NCBI GenBank assembly: GCA_902614395.1
Contig: CACMKW010000001.1
Span: 259,520-323,519, forward strand
Length of the DNA stretch: 64,000 nt
DNA from: an uncultured Alphaproteobacteria bacterium
GTDB taxonomy: Bacteria > Pseudomonadota > Alphaproteobacteria > HIMB59 > GCA-002718135
Direction: 5' to 3'
The notes beneath the pieces are model-generated. The model saw only the letters and a list, made by a program, of their open reading frames with translations, ran no database searches and was not told the DNA's origin. Within the stretch, counting starts at the first letter, position 1. Each line of letters begins with the position of its first letter. The position numbers and the translations under genes were made by a program. Of this stretch, positions 43,829-55,564 are shown in pieces.

Positions 43829-45763
43829 TTAGACGTCTAAATTTTTAATGAAGTTAGCATTATTTTGAATAAATTTAAAACGTAACTCTGCTTGTTTTCC
43901 CATTAAGGTTTCGAATAAACTTTCGGTATTCTTCATATCTTTCTTAGCTTTTTCAGAGTTAATCAATATTAGATTTCTTTTGTTTTGATCCATTGTAGTC
44001 TCTTTCAATTGATCAGCTGGCATTTCACCCAAACCTTTAAATCTTGTAATGTTATAATTGTCAGACTTAAATTCTTTTTCAATTAATTTATCTTTCTCTT
44101 TTTCATCATATGCGTAAAAAGATTTATTTTTGTTATAAATTTTAAATAAAGGAGGCATTGCTAGATATAGTTTATTTTCATCAATTAAACTTTTCATATA
44201 TTTATAAAAAAAAGTAATAAGTAGAGTTGCAATATGTGAACCATCTACGTCCGCATCAGTCATTAAAATTATTTTCTCATATCGAAGTTTTGAAATTTCA
44301 AAGTTTTTTCCAATACCACAACCTAAAGATTGAATAAGATTTTGTATTTCATTGTTATCAGCAATTTTAGATAGACCAACATTATAAACATTTAATATTT
44401 TTCCTCTTAAAGGAAGAATTGCTTGAAATTCTCTATTTCTTGCTTGTTTAGCAGATCCTCCAGCACTGTCGCCTTCAACAATAAATATTTCAGAATCTTT
44501 AATTGATTTACTCGAACAATCTACTAATTTACCTGGAAGACGATTTCTTTCTTTAATACTTTTTCTATCTAACTCTTTAATTTTTGATAAATCAGTTCTT
44601 TGAAGAGCTCTTTCAATTAAATTATCTAAAAGTATTTTTGAATTTTTCTTATTAGCATTTAACCATAATAAAAATTCTTGTTGTGTTTTTGTTTCAATTT
44701 CTTTTTGTAAATTTGGCATTATTATTCTCTTTTTAGTTTGACCTTCAAAACTTGGATCATTTATAAAAATTGAAATAATAACGTTAGAGTAATCAAAAAT
44801 ATCACTGTGATTGATATTACTGATTTTTGAGAATTGATTTTTTTGGCCATAAAGTTTTATAGCTTTTAGAATTCCATTACGAATACCATTTTCATGAGAG
44901 CCGCCATCTGGTGTTTCAATAGTGTTACAATATGACATTAAACTTGAATTTTCATTTGTATTAAATGAAATTAAAGTTTCAAAATTTTCATTATCTTTAA
45001 TTTTTGATTTTAATAAAAAATTTTTTTCAAATAATTTTGAGTTGTTTGCGTGTTCTAATTGAAAATAATCTTCAATTCCTTTTTTATAAAAAAAACTTTT
45101 TTTGTTAGGGGTTTTATCATTTATTAATTCTTTATCAATTTCAAAGTTGATAGTTGTACCTCCAACTAATACTGATTTCATATTTATAAAATTATATAAT
45201 TTTTTTGGAACAAATTGTGTTTCTTCAAATATGCTTTCATCTGGGATAAAAGAAATTTCTGTACCTTTTAATTTTTTGCTACATTTTTCAATTTTTATTT
45301 TTGTCTTAACCTTTCCTTTTGTGTAATCTTGTCTATACACTTTTCCATCTTTGAATACCTGAACTTGTAATAAAGAACTTAATGCATTAACAACAGAAAT
45401 CCCAACCCCGTGTAATCCACCAGAAGTTTTGTAAGCATTACTGTTAAATTTACCACCTGCGTGAAGCGTAGTTAAAACTACTTCAAGTGCTCTTTTATTT
45501 TTATATTTTGGATGAAAATCAACAGGAATACCTCTTCCATTATCTTTTATTTTTATCGAACCATCTTTTTTATATTGAAAACTTATATCGGTCGCGTGAC
45601 CAGCTAAAACTTCATCTATACTATTATCTAGTACTTCATTAACTAAATGATGAAGACCATCTTGATTTGTGCTTCCAATATACATACCCGGTCTTTTACG
45701 AACTGGCTCAAGACCCTCAAGTACTTCAATATCTTTGGCATTATAAGTAGATTTTTTAGCCAC
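43829..45763 (-). CDS. parE: DNA topoisomerase IV subunit B
   Basis: ATPase subunit of the decatenating type II topoisomerase. N-terminal GHKL ATPase: RKRPGMYIGS, NEVLDNSIDE, DNGRGIP. TOPRIM domain with EGDSAGG near residue 430 and DADVDGSHI near 505. The 644 residues favour ParE; GyrB would be about 800. The 5' end lies 36 bases from the glnA terminator, so it is probably transcribed on its own. Confidence 0.92.
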   Translation of the reverse strand: MAKKSTYNAKDIEVLEGLEPVRKRPGMYIGSTNQDGLHHLVNEVLDNSIDEVLAGHATDISFQYKKDGSIKIKDNGRGIPVDFHPKYKNKRALEVVLTTLHAGGKFNSNAYKTSGGLHGVGISVVNALSSLLQVQVFKDGKVYRQDYTKGKVKTKIKIEKCSKKLKGTEISFIPDESIFEETQFVPKKLYNFINMKSVLVGGTTINFEIDKELINDKTPNKKSFFYKKGIEDYFQLEHANNSKLFEKNFLLKSKIKDNENFETLISFNTNENSSLMSYCNTIETPDGGSHENGIRNGILKAIKLYGQKNQFSKISNINHSDIFDYSNVIISIFINDPSFEGQTKKRIIMPNLQKEIETKTQQEFLLWLNANKKNSKILLDNLIERALQRTDLSKIKELDRKSIKERNRLPGKLVDCSSKSIKDSEIFIVEGDSAGGSAKQARNREFQAILPLRGKILNVYNVGLSKIADNNEIQNLIQSLGCGIGKNFEISKLRYEKIILMTDADVDGSHIATLLITFFYKYMKSLIDENKLYLAMPPLFKIYNKNKSFYAYDEKEKDKLIEKEFKSDNYNITRFKGLGEMPADQLKETTMDQNKRNLILINSEKAKKDMKNTESLFETLMGKQAELRFKFIQNNANFIKNLDV

Positions 45764-45803
45764 AAATATTTCTTATCAAAAGTGTTGTTCTAAAAACATA
45801 AAA

Positions 45804-45825
45804 AAAACCGCCCTAAGGCGGTTTT
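45804..45825 (-). terminator. Rho-independent terminator of glnA
   Basis: Perfect stem AAAACCGCC/GGCGGTTTT with a 4-base loop, continuing into TTTTTTT on the minus strand. It lies 23 bases after the glnA stop. Confidence 0.95.
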
Positions 45826-45848
45826 CTTTATAGATTACAAGTATAATT

Positions 45849-47279
45849 CTACACGTCGTAGTATAATTTAAACTCGTGTGGATGAGGTCTAATATTAATA
45901 GGGTCAACCTCACTCTCTTTTTTATAGCTAATATAAGTTTCAATTACATCTTTGGTGAATACATCACCCTCTAATAAAAATGCATGATCTTTCTCAAGAG
46001 CTTCAAGAGATTCAGCTAAAGATCCAGGTGTAGATTGAATTTTAGACAAAACTTCATCGCTAGCAGCATAGAGATTTATATCTGTTGGATCACCAGGATT
46101 AATTTTATTTTTAATTCCATCTAATCCTGCCATTAACATTGCTGAGAATGCTAAGTATGGATTTGCACTTGGATCTGGACATCTAAATTCCATTCTTTTT
46201 GCTTTAGGGCTTTGAGAATAAGCAGGAATTCTAACAGATGCAGTTCTATTTCTTTGAGAGTAAACAATGTTTACCGGAGCCTCAAAGCCTGGTACCAATC
46301 TTTTATAAGAGTTAGTAGTTGGAGCACAAAAAGCTAATAGAGCAGGTGCATGTTTAAGAATACCTCCAATATAGTTTAGAGCTAAATCACTTAGATTAGC
46401 ATAGTTACCTTCTTTATACATTAATGTGTCACCGTCTTTCCAAACACTTTGATGCACATGCATTCCTGAACCATTATCTTCAAATAAAGGTTTAGGCATA
46501 AATGTAGCAGTCATTCCATGTTGTCTGGCAACATTTTTTACAACGTACTTATATTTCATCATATCATCGGCCATCTTTAACAGTGGTGAAAATTCTAAAT
46601 CAATTTCACACTGTCCACCTGTTGCAACTTCATGGTGATGTGCTTCAACAGTAAGACCAATGTCTTGCATTGTCATTACCATTTCAGTTCTTACATCTTG
46701 AAGTGTGTCAACTGGTGGTAAAGGAAAATAACCTTCTTTATGTCTAGGTTTATGTCCTAAGTTTGGATTTTCATCAGCGCCACTATTCCAAGTACCTTCG
46801 ACAGAATCAACTTCATGAAATGCAAAGTTTGATCCAGAATCAAACTGAACATTGTTAAATACAAAAAATTCTGCTTCTGGTCCGAAAAATGCTGTATCGC
46901 CAATACCAGATGATTTCAAATATGCCTCAGCTTTTTTGGCAATATTTCTTGGGTCACGACTATAATCAACCAAAGTTACAGGATCCTTAATATTACAATG
47001 TAATGCTAGAGTTTTTTCTGAAAAAAATGGATCTATGTATGCAGTCGTTGCATCTGGCAAAACAATCATATCACTGTCTTGAATTTCTTGGAAACCTCTT
47101 ACTGAAGATCCATCAAAACCAAGTCCATCAGAAAATATATCTTCGTCTAAGAATTTAATTGGTATAGTAAAATGTTGAGTTGTTCCTGGTATATCAGTAA
47201 AGCGCATATCAACCATTTTAATGTCCATATCTTTAATTTCAGACATTAAATCTTTTGGAGTCGAGCTTTTTAATTTCAT
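45849..47279 (-). CDS. glnA: Glutamine synthetase, type I
   Basis: Dodecameric GSI that makes glutamine from glutamate, ammonia and ATP. Landmarks: DGSSVRGF, the metal-binding FGPEAEFF and [22 protein letters not shown], and [10 protein letters not shown]. Tyr404 in INLYAAS matches the adenylylation Tyr397 of E. coli. There are 476 residues. A Shine-Dalgarno AAGGAG lies 8 bases upstream. Control is expected at the RNA level, because two tandem glutamine riboswitch-like elements lie in the 5' leader. Confidence 0.97.
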   Translation of the reverse strand: MKLKSSTPKDLMSEIKDMDIKMVDMRFTDIPGTTQHFTIPIKFLDEDIFSDGLGFDGSSVRGFQEIQDSDMIVLPDATTAYIDPFFSEKTLALHCNIKDPVTLVDYSRDPRNIAKKAEAYLKSSGIGDTAFFGPEAEFFVFNNVQFDSGSNFAFHEVDSVEGTWNSGADENPNLGHKPRHKEGYFPLPPVDTLQDVRTEMVMTMQDIGLTVEAHHHEVATGGQCEIDLEFSPLLKMADDMMKYKYVVKNVARQHGMTATFMPKPLFEDNGSGMHVHQSVWKDGDTLMYKEGNYANLSDLALNYIGGILKHAPALLAFCAPTTNSYKRLVPGFEAPVNIVYSQRNRTASVRIPAYSQSPKAKRMEFRCPDPSANPYLAFSAMLMAGLDGIKNKINPGDPTDINLYAASDEVLSKIQSTPGSLAESLEALEKDHAFLLEGDVFTKDVIETYISYKKESEVDPINIRPHPHEFKLYYDV

Positions 47280-47303
47280 ATCTATCTCCTTACTTCAACA
47301 AAA

Positions 47304-47326
47304 GGGTATGCTATCCAGCGTTACCC
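47304..47326 (-). promoter_or_regulatory. Leader hairpin between riboswitches and glnA ribosome binding site
   Basis: On the minus strand GGGTA and TACCC pair, with an inner GCT/AGC helix. It sits between the second riboswitch element and the Shine-Dalgarno at about 47287-47292. It has no T-tract, so an effect on translation is more likely than termination (inference). Confidence 0.45.
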
Positions 47327-47363
47327 GGTTAAATCATGCTCTAGTTATGAAATCTGCTTTTGA

Positions 47364-47420
47364 TGCGCGTTCCTTCAGCTTTTGGCTTACTTCCGACCTA
47401 TAATAATAGGTTGAACGATT
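47364..47420 (-). promoter_or_regulatory. Glutamine riboswitch (glnA RNA motif), gene-proximal copy
   Basis: RNA read from the minus strand. P1 is CGUUC/GAACG, and P2 ACCUAU/AUAGGU has a 4-base loop. Next come the conserved internal-loop strand CGGAAGUA, P3 AGC/GCU with a 5-base loop, and GAAGGAACG. These match the glnA RNA consensus as I know it. P3 starts with an A-U pair where the other copy has G-C, a compensatory change that supports the fold. Confidence 0.9.
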
Positions 47421-47430
47421 TATAACTTTT

Positions 47431-47485
47431 GCATGCGTTCCTTCGGCACAATGCCTACTTCCGACTCTATAAGAGTTGAACGATT
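47431..47485 (-). promoter_or_regulatory. Glutamine riboswitch (glnA RNA motif), promoter-proximal copy
   Basis: RNA read from the minus strand. P1 is CGUUC/GAACG, P2 is ACUCU/AGAGU with a 3-base loop, then CGGAAGUAGGC, a 5-base loop, and GCCGAAGGAACGC. It is spaced 10 bases from the second copy and begins about 40 bases from glnB. The promoter should lie in 47486-47525; TTTACT and a weak TAATTA are visible, but I cannot assign it firmly. Confidence 0.92.
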
Positions 47486-47525
47486 GTAGTTTAATTACTA
47501 GGTTTTATATAAAAGTAAAGAAAAA

Positions 47526-49021
<1,496 letters not shown>

Positions 49022-49073
49022 ATTTTTGATATAGCGATTTAATATAAAAATTAAACTTTTAATTAAGTTATAT

Positions 49074-49151
49074 GGCGAACGTAGCTCAGTTGGTTAGAGC
49101 GCAGGCTTGTGGTGCCTGATGCCGTGGGTTCGAATCCCATCGTTCGCCCCA
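49074..49151 (+). tRNA. tRNA-His (anticodon GTG)
   Basis: Acceptor GCGAACG/CGTTCGC, with the extra G-1 pairing with discriminator C73, the mark of tRNA-His, and encoded CCA. Anticodon stem CAGGC/GCCTG with loop TTGTGGT; T-arm GTGGG/CCCAT with TTCGAAT. Confidence 0.97.
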
Positions 49152-49218
49152 ATTATTAATTAGTTAATTTTCTCTATTGTTTTTTAATTTATTGTACATA
49201 AAAGGCTTAATAATAATA

Positions 49219-49303
49219 GGGCCGGTGGTGGAATTGGTAGACACGCTAGATTTAGGTTCTAGTGCCGCGAGGTGTGAAGGTTCAAGTCCTTTCCGGCCTA
49301 CCA
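49219..49303 (+). tRNA. tRNA-Leu (anticodon TAG)
   Basis: Class II tRNA with a long variable arm (TGCCGCGAGGTGT). Acceptor GGGCCGG/CCGGCCT starts with a G1-U72 wobble. The anticodon loop is ATTTAGG with TAG, the T-loop TTCAAGT, and CCA is encoded. It lies 16 bases before tig. Confidence 0.96.
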
Positions 49304-49319
49304 TTAGGTTTGATAAAAT

Positions 49320-50672
49320 ATGAATACAAAAGAATTAAAGTCAAAAAAACTTTATAAGGAATACTCATTAGAAATCCCTTATGAGGAAATTGATATTGAA
49401 GTAGAAAAAAAAATAAATCAAATTCTGCCTACTGTAAATATTCCTGGTTTTAGAAAAGGTAAAGCTCCACTCAATATTGTTAAAAAAAAATATGAAGATA
49501 ATGTTTTAAATGAAGTAATTCAAAAAGTAATAGATACAAATACAAAAAAATTAATTGATGAAAAAAAGTTTTCTCTTTTTAGATCTCCTAAGGTTGAGCT
49601 TAGTCACTATGAAAAAAATAAGCCTATAACTATAAATTTAAAATTTGATTTAAAACCTGAAATTAAACTTAAAGACTTTAAAGATCTTAAAATTAATAAG
49701 TATGAAATTAAATTAGGCAAAAAAGCCGAGGAAGAACAATTTAAAAATTTTATTGCTTCACAAAAAAACTTTAAAAAAATTGAAAATTCTCGACAAGTTA
49801 AAAATACCGATAAGGTAATCGTAAATTTTGAGTCTTCACAAGAAGACCTTCCAGAATATTTAAAATCTCAAAAAAATTTTCCTATTGACCTGGGTTTTGA
49901 TGATGGAATACTTCCAGGTTTAAATAAAAAGTTGATAGAAAGAAAAGTAAAAGCTGGAGAAAAAATTGAATTAAAAATCAACTTATCTAAAATTCTTAAA
50001 GATGATAAATTTAAAATAACACCTTTTAATTTTGAAATAATTTCAATTGAAGAAAAAATTAAATTTGAAATTACAAAAGAGTTTTTAGATAAGAATGGCT
50101 TCAAAACAGAAAAAGACCTCAAAGAGTTTCTAGTGAATAATATGAAAACTCAGTATGAGCAAGGAATAAAACAAATAGAAAAAAAAGAATTAATGGACAT
50201 TTTGGATAAGAATCATAAATTTGAATTACCTGATGGAGTGCTAGAAGATGATTTTAATCAAATATGGAATCGTTTAGAGCAAGCTAAAAAAGAAGGTAGT
50301 TTAGATGAAGATGATAAGTTATTAAAAGATGACGAGCTTAAAAAAAGATATAAAAAAATTTCAGAAAGAAGAGTTAAGCTTGGGTTATTAATGCAACATA
50401 TTGCTTCAGAACAAAAAATTGTTGTATCTGAAGAAGAAATTAACAAAGGAATAATAGAGTATACTAGGCAATACCCTGGTCAAGAAAAGCAGATTATGGA
50501 ATATTTTGAAAAAAATCCATCATCATTGGATACAATTCGAGCACCTCTTATTGAGCAAAAAGTAATAGATTCAATTATTTCCAAATCGAAAACAAATGTT
50601 ATAAAATTAAATGAAGATGAATATAAAAAACTTGAACTTAAAACATTTGATATTAAAGATACTAAAAAATGA
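49320..50672 (+). CDS. tig: Trigger factor
   Basis: Ribosome-bound chaperone and prolyl isomerase. The N-terminal ribosome-binding domain carries the signature PGFRKGKAP (about 42-50). The FKBP-like domain lies about 150-240 and a long helical chaperone arm follows. The PPIase domain has lost much of the usual FKBP core (KVIVNFES...LPIDLG), as in SAR11-like trigger factors, so isomerase activity is uncertain. The 450 residues are typical. Overlaps clpP in ATGA. Confidence 0.93.
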   Translation: MNTKELKSKKLYKEYSLEIPYEEIDIEVEKKINQILPTVNIPGFRKGKAPLNIVKKKYEDNVLNEVIQKVIDTNTKKLIDEKKFSLFRSPKVELSHYEKNKPITINLKFDLKPEIKLKDFKDLKINKYEIKLGKKAEEEQFKNFIASQKNFKKIENSRQVKNTDKVIVNFESSQEDLPEYLKSQKNFPIDLGFDDGILPGLNKKLIERKVKAGEKIELKINLSKILKDDKFKITPFNFEIISIEEKIKFEITKEFLDKNGFKTEKDLKEFLVNNMKTQYEQGIKQIEKKELMDILDKNHKFELPDGVLEDDFNQIWNRLEQAKKEGSLDEDDKLLKDDELKKRYKKISERRVKLGLLMQHIASEQKIVVSEEEINKGIIEYTRQYPGQEKQIMEYFEKNPSSLDTIRAPLIEQKVIDSIISKSKTNVIKLNEDEYKKLELKTFDIKDTKK

Positions 50673-51280
50673 AAGATCCGATAGATAATATTTCAAACAA
50701 CTTAATTCCTATGGTTGTAGAGCAATCATCAAGAGGTGAAAGATCTTATGACATCTATTCAAGGTTACTAAAAGAAAGAATAATTTTCCTTACTGGACCA
50801 ATTGATGATAATGTTGCAAGCCTAATATGTGCTCAAATACTATTTCTAGAGTCTGAAAATCCAAAAAAAGAAATTTCTTTCTATATTAATTCTCCTGGCG
50901 GCATAGTTTGGTCTGGACTAGCTATTTATGATACCATGCAATATGTTTCTTCAAAGATTATGACTATATGCATCGGTCAGGCTGCTTCCGCTGGCTCTCT
51001 CCTTTTGACAGCTGGAGAAAAAGGTATGAGATTTTCATTACCAAACTCTAGAATCATGGTTCATCAACCTAGTGGAGGTTATCAAGGTCAAGTGACTGAT
51101 ATTGAAATTCAAACTAATGAAATAAAGAGAGCAAAGATAAAGTTAAATGAAATTTACTCTAAACACACAGGAAAAAAATTATCTGAAATATCTAGTATAA
51201 TGGAAAGAGATAAGTATTTCTCTGCCGATGAAGCCATTAAATTTGGTTTAATAGACAAAGTTGTAAAGGACAGGAAATAA
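50669..51280 (+). CDS. clpP: ATP-dependent Clp protease proteolytic subunit
   Basis: Tetradecameric serine protease. Triad: Ser107 (GQAASAGS), His132 (MVHQPSGG) and an Asp near 181. An N-terminal propeptide-like segment (about 1-18) precedes [20 protein letters not shown]. The 203 residues are typical. It works with ClpX (next gene) and ClpA (7060). The stop overlaps the clpX start by one base. Confidence 0.97.
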   Translation: MKDPIDNISNNLIPMVVEQSSRGERSYDIYSRLLKERIIFLTGPIDDNVASLICAQILFLESENPKKEISFYINSPGGIVWSGLAIYDTMQYVSSKIMTICIGQAASAGSLLLTAGEKGMRFSLPNSRIMVHQPSGGYQGQVTDIEIQTNEIKRAKIKLNEIYSKHTGKKLSEISSIMERDKYFSADEAIKFGLIDKVVKDRK

Positions 51281-52545
51281 TGAATAAAAAAAATGAAAAT
51301 GATTCATTATTTTGCTCTTTTTGTGGAAAAAATCAAAAGGAAGTAAAAAAATTAATTGCTGGTCCAACTGTTTTTGTATGTGATGAATGCGTAGAACTAT
51401 GTATGGATATTATTAAAGAGGATAATAAGAACAATAAATTTAAAATTAAAAAAGACATACCTAAGCCCTCAGAGATTAATAAATTTTTAAACGATTATGT
51501 AATAGGTCAAAAAGACTCAAAAAAAATACTTTCTGTTGCTGTTTACAATCACTATAAAAGATTATCATCTAATCTAGAAAATGATAATATCGAAATTTCA
51601 AAATCAAATATTCTATTAGTTGGTCCTACTGGAACGGGCAAAACTTTATTAGCTCAAACTTTAGCAAAGATACTAGATGTACCTTTCACAGTCGCTGATG
51701 CAACGAGTTTAACAGAAGCAGGATATGTTGGGGAGGATGTAGAGAATATTATTCTTAAATTGTTGCAAGCATCAGATTACAATGTTGAGCGTGCACAAAA
51801 AGGTATAGTTTATATTGATGAAATTGATAAAATTGGAAGAAAAAGTGACAATCCTTCTATAACCAGAGATGTTTCTGGAGAAGGTGTTCAACAAGCTCTC
51901 CTTAAAATCATGGAAGGGACTATAGCAAGTGTGCCTCCACAGGGAGGAAGAAAACATCCTCAGCAAGAATTTTTACAAGTAGATACCTCTAATATATTAT
52001 TCATATGTGGAGGGGCTTTTTCAGGTTTAGAAGAAATCATAAATTATCGTTTAAAAGGAACTGCCATAGGCTTTAATTCTAAGTTAGATTTAGAACCTAA
52101 AAAGACTATTGGTGCATCATTAAAAAAACTTGAGAATCAAGATTTATTAAAATTTGGAATGATACCAGAGTTTATTGGAAGACTACCTGTAATTACTACT
52201 TTAAATGAACTAGACGAAGATATGTTAATGCAAATAATGACTCAACCAAAAAACGCAATTGTAAAGCAATTCCAATCTCTTATGAAAATGGATGGAGTTA
52301 AATTAGAAGTTAAAGAAGATGCTTTGAAAGAAATTGCAAAGTTAGCAGTTTCTCAAAATACTGGAGCTAGAGGTTTAAGGTCTATAATAGAAGACTCTTT
52401 AATGGACCTCATGTATAAAGTCCCAGATCAAAAAAATTTATATAAAGTAGTTATAAATAAAGAAGTAATAGCAAAAAAATCTGATCCACTTTTAATTTAT
52501 TCAAATAAAGAAAATAGTCAAAAATTAATGTCCAATAACTCTTGA
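51280..52545 (+). CDS. clpX: ATP-dependent Clp protease ATP-binding subunit ClpX
   Basis: AAA+ unfoldase partner of ClpP. The N-terminal zinc domain uses Cys12, Cys15, Cys34 and Cys37. Walker A is GPTGTGKT (115-122), Walker B is VYIDEIDKI, the pore loop is in the AGYVGEDVE region, and sensor 2 is GARGLRS. At 421 residues it is family length. It is in the conserved tig-clpP-clpX-lon order. Confidence 0.97.
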   Translation: MNKKNENDSLFCSFCGKNQKEVKKLIAGPTVFVCDECVELCMDIIKEDNKNNKFKIKKDIPKPSEINKFLNDYVIGQKDSKKILSVAVYNHYKRLSSNLENDNIEISKSNILLVGPTGTGKTLLAQTLAKILDVPFTVADATSLTEAGYVGEDVENIILKLLQASDYNVERAQKGIVYIDEIDKIGRKSDNPSITRDVSGEGVQQALLKIMEGTIASVPPQGGRKHPQQEFLQVDTSNILFICGGAFSGLEEIINYRLKGTAIGFNSKLDLEPKKTIGASLKKLENQDLLKFGMIPEFIGRLPVITTLNELDEDMLMQIMTQPKNAIVKQFQSLMKMDGVKLEVKEDALKEIAKLAVSQNTGARGLRSIIEDSLMDLMYKVPDQKNLYKVVINKEVIAKKSDPLLIYSNKENSQKLMSNNS

Positions 52546-52575
52546 ATTTAATTAATATATAGACATTTATATAAT

Positions 52576-54942
52576 ATGGCAAAAAATCTTCTCCCTGTTC
52601 TTCCACTGAGAGATATAGTTGTTTTTCCAAACATGGTTGCTCCTTTATTTGTGGGAAGAGAGCAATCAGTAAATGCTCTTAACCATGTAATGACAGGTGA
52701 TAAAAAAATTTTTTTGCTATCTCAAAAAAATTCAAAAGTAGATAACCCCGACAAAGAAAACCTTTATTCATTCGGCACTGTTGCAAAAATTATTCAACTA
52801 TTAAAGCTTCCAGACGGTACTCTTAAGGTTTTAGTGGAAGGTGTTCAAAGAGCAAAAGTTAATAAAATAAATTTTAATAAAGAATTTATTACTGCATCAA
52901 TTACAGAGATTAATCAAAAAGCAAAAAAAAATTCAAACATAAAAGCTCTACAAAAACTTATCATTGAACAATTTGTTGAGTTTCAAAAAATTAATAAAAA
53001 AGTTTCACAGGATGTAATTAATAATGTGAAAATATTAAGTGATCCTGATAAAATTGTTGATATAATAGTATCAAATATTTCAATTTCTTTATCTCAAAAG
53101 CAAGAGATTCTAGAGATGATAAACACTGAAGAAAGACTCAATAAAATTTATGGTTATTTAGTATCTGAAATTGATTCTTTTCAAGTTGAAAAAAAAATAA
53201 AAGGTCGTGTGAAAAGACAAATGGAGAAAACGCAGAAAGAATATTACTTAAATGAACAAATGAAAGCTATTCAAAAAGAATTAGGTGAAAACGAGGATTT
53301 GGATGAAATTGCTGAACTTGAGAAAAAATTAAATCAATATAATTTAACTAAAGAAGCTAAAGAAAAATGTACCTCTGAGATTAAAAAATTAAAAAATATG
53401 AGCCCAATGTCAGCTGAGGCAACTGTAATTAGAAACTATTTAGATTGGGTAACTTCTATACCGTGGAATAACCCAGATCCAATTTCTCAAAATATTAGTA
53501 AAGCATCAACCATATTAGAAAATGATCACTACGGTCTAGATAAAGTTAAGGAAAGAATTCTAGAATACCTAGCAGTTCAAAAAAGAACTAACAAACTTAA
53601 AGGTCCCATATTATGTTTGGTAGGCCCTCCTGGTGTTGGAAAAACTTCTCTTGGCAAATCAATCGCAAATTCTACTGGAAGAAGTTTTGTGAGAATGTCT
53701 CTTGGAGGTGTAAGAGATGAGGCTGAAATCAGAGGTCATAGAAAAACATATATTGGATCAATGCCAGGAAGATTTATTCAAGCAATGAAAAAATCAAAAT
53801 CTTCTAACCCTCTTATTCTATTAGATGAAATCGATAAACTTGGTTCTGATTGGAGAGGTGATCCTTCCTCTGCACTTCTAGAGGTTCTTGATCCCGAGCA
53901 AAATAGTAAATTTAATGACCATTACTTAGAGCTTGACTATGATCTTTCTGATGTAATGTTTGTATGCACAGCCAATACACTTAACATTCCTCCTGCTCTT
54001 CTTGATCGAATGGAGGTGATTAGAATACCTGGTTACACAGAAAAAGAAAAAAACCAAATTGCAAAAAGATATTTGGTTCCAAAACAAATAAAAAATCACG
54101 GAATTAAAAAATCTGAAATTACATTCAATTCTAAAGTTTTAAATTTAATAATCAGAAATTATACTAAAGAAGCTGGAGTCAGAAGTCTTGAAAAAGAAAT
54201 TTCTAAAGTTTGCAGAAAAACTGTAAAAAAATTAGAAACCTCAAGATTGAAAAAAGTAAATTTAAATGACAAATCCTTACAAGAACTTTTAGGTATAGCA
54301 AAATATAGATCTAGCGAAATCGAAAAGAAGAATTTAGTTGGTGTTACTAATGGTTTAGCGTGGACAGAAGTTGGAGGAGAAATTTTATCAGTAGAAGTTA
54401 TTTTATCAATAGGTAAAGGAAAACTAACAATTACAGGTAAGTTAGGTGAAGTAATGAGAGAATCAATTCAAGCTGCCACTTCTTATGTTAAATCTAAATC
54501 AGTAAGTTTAGGTATAAATCCAAAAGACTTTGAAAATTATGATATTCACATTCATGTTCCTGAAGGGGCTACTCCTAAAGATGGTCCAAGTGCAGGTATT
54601 GCAATTTTTAATTCACTAGTATCATCATTGACTAATAATAAAGTCAAAAGAGATGTTGCAATGACGGGAGAAATTACGCTTAGAGGACGTGTGCTTCCTA
54701 TTGGTGGTTTAAAAGAAAAAATATATGCTGCTAGTAGAGTAGGTATAAAAAAAGTTCTTGTACCGCAGGAGAATTTTAGAGAGGTATCTGAGTTTGATAA
54801 AGAAGTTATTAAGGGAATTAAGATAATCCCTGTTTCTGATGCTTTTTCAATTCTTGAACACACATTAACAAAACCCATAATTCCGTTAAATTTGACCGAA
54901 TCTCAATTAAAAAATAATCAAAATACAACTAGTACACATTAA
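52576..54942 (+). CDS. lon: ATP-dependent protease La
   Basis: Homo-oligomeric AAA+ protease. N-terminal LON substrate domain (LPLRDIVVFPNM), coiled coil, AAA domain with Walker A GPPGVGKT (350-357) and Walker B LILLDEIDK, and a C-terminal protease domain. The Ser-Lys dyad is Ser672 (DGPSAG) and Lys715 (GGLKEK). At 788 residues it is family length. The gap of 136 bases before hup suggests that hup has its own promoter. Confidence 0.97.
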   Translation: MAKNLLPVLPLRDIVVFPNMVAPLFVGREQSVNALNHVMTGDKKIFLLSQKNSKVDNPDKENLYSFGTVAKIIQLLKLPDGTLKVLVEGVQRAKVNKINFNKEFITASITEINQKAKKNSNIKALQKLIIEQFVEFQKINKKVSQDVINNVKILSDPDKIVDIIVSNISISLSQKQEILEMINTEERLNKIYGYLVSEIDSFQVEKKIKGRVKRQMEKTQKEYYLNEQMKAIQKELGENEDLDEIAELEKKLNQYNLTKEAKEKCTSEIKKLKNMSPMSAEATVIRNYLDWVTSIPWNNPDPISQNISKASTILENDHYGLDKVKERILEYLAVQKRTNKLKGPILCLVGPPGVGKTSLGKSIANSTGRSFVRMSLGGVRDEAEIRGHRKTYIGSMPGRFIQAMKKSKSSNPLILLDEIDKLGSDWRGDPSSALLEVLDPEQNSKFNDHYLELDYDLSDVMFVCTANTLNIPPALLDRMEVIRIPGYTEKEKNQIAKRYLVPKQIKNHGIKKSEITFNSKVLNLIIRNYTKEAGVRSLEKEISKVCRKTVKKLETSRLKKVNLNDKSLQELLGIAKYRSSEIEKKNLVGVTNGLAWTEVGGEILSVEVILSIGKGKLTITGKLGEVMRESIQAATSYVKSKSVSLGINPKDFENYDIHIHVPEGATPKDGPSAGIAIFNSLVSSLTNNKVKRDVAMTGEITLRGRVLPIGGLKEKIYAASRVGIKKVLVPQENFREVSEFDKEVIKGIKIIPVSDAFSILEHTLTKPIIPLNLTESQLKNNQNTTSTH

Positions 54943-55078
54943 TATTTTTTTAAAAAAAAACCATAAATTTAGCCATTTAATTGTTAAATTCGCTAGTTTC
55001 TGGGAAAATTTAAATTATAATGTTGACTTGTCGAGAAAACAAAGAATTATCACTAAAAATTAATAAAGGAGATTAAAA

Positions 55079-55354
55079 GTGAACAAAAATGATCTTATCG
55101 CATCTGTAGCATCTTCCGCTGGACTATCTAAATCTGACGCAACTAGAGCAATTGAAAGTTTTCTGGACGCAATTACTAATTCCTTAAAAAGAGATGAAAA
55201 GGTTAGTATTGTAGGTTTTGGTAATTTTAGCGTGAGCCATAGAAAAGCAACGACTGGTAGAAATCCTAGAACAGGTGAATCAATTCAAATACCAGCATCC
55301 AAAAGACCTAAATTTACTGTAGGAAAAGCTTTAAAAGATTCAGTAAACAATTAA
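55079..55354 (+). CDS. hup: DNA-binding protein HU
   Basis: Nucleoid protein, 91 residues. NKNDLIASVASSAGLSKSDA at the start and the DNA-binding arm with GRNPRTGESIQIPA and PKFTVGKALKDSVN are canonical. Starts with GTG, with a strong Shine-Dalgarno AAAGGAG 8 bases upstream. It has its own terminator. Confidence 0.96.
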   Translation: MNKNDLIASVASSAGLSKSDATRAIESFLDAITNSLKRDEKVSIVGFGNFSVSHRKATTGRNPRTGESIQIPASKRPKFTVGKALKDSVNN

Positions 55355-55373
55355 TTATCTTTTTTTCTTGCAC

Positions 55374-55399
55374 CGGCTGTTAAATAAATTTAACAGCCG
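55374..55399 (+). terminator. Rho-independent terminator of hup
   Basis: Perfect 12-bp stem CGGCTGTTAAAT/ATTTAACAGCCG with an AA loop centre, followed by CTTTTATTT. It lies 19 bases after the hup stop and 9 bases before tRNA-Val. Confidence 0.9.
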
Positions 55400-55408
55400 C
55401 TTTTATTT

Positions 55409-55484
55409 GGGTGTTTAGCTCAGTTGGTAGAGCATCTCGTTTACACCGAGAGGGTCGGGAGTTCAAGTCTCTCAACACCCACCA
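55409..55484 (+). tRNA. tRNA-Val (anticodon TAC)
   Basis: Acceptor GGGTGTT/AACACCC, discriminator A, encoded CCA; anticodon stem TCTCG/CGAGA with loop TTTACAC; T-loop TTCAAGT. Followed after 3 bases by tRNA-Asp, so the two are co-transcribed. Confidence 0.97.
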
Positions 55485-55487
55485 TGC

Positions 55488-55564
55488 GCGGGAGTAGTTC
55501 AGCTGGTTAGAACGCTGCCCTGTCACGGCAGAGGCCGCGGGTTCGAATCCCGTCTCTCGCGCCA
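55488..55564 (+). tRNA. tRNA-Asp (anticodon GTC)
   Basis: Acceptor GCGGGAG/CTCTCGC (one G-U pair), discriminator G, encoded CCA; anticodon stem CTGCC/GGCAG with loop CTGTCAC; T-arm CGGG with TTCGAAT. Confidence 0.97.

Noticed and set aside
47221..47403. Plus-strand frame of 60 residues opposite the glnA leader
   Set aside because: It runs antisense through the glnA start and the riboswitch and has no ribosome binding site; the RNA structure explains the region.
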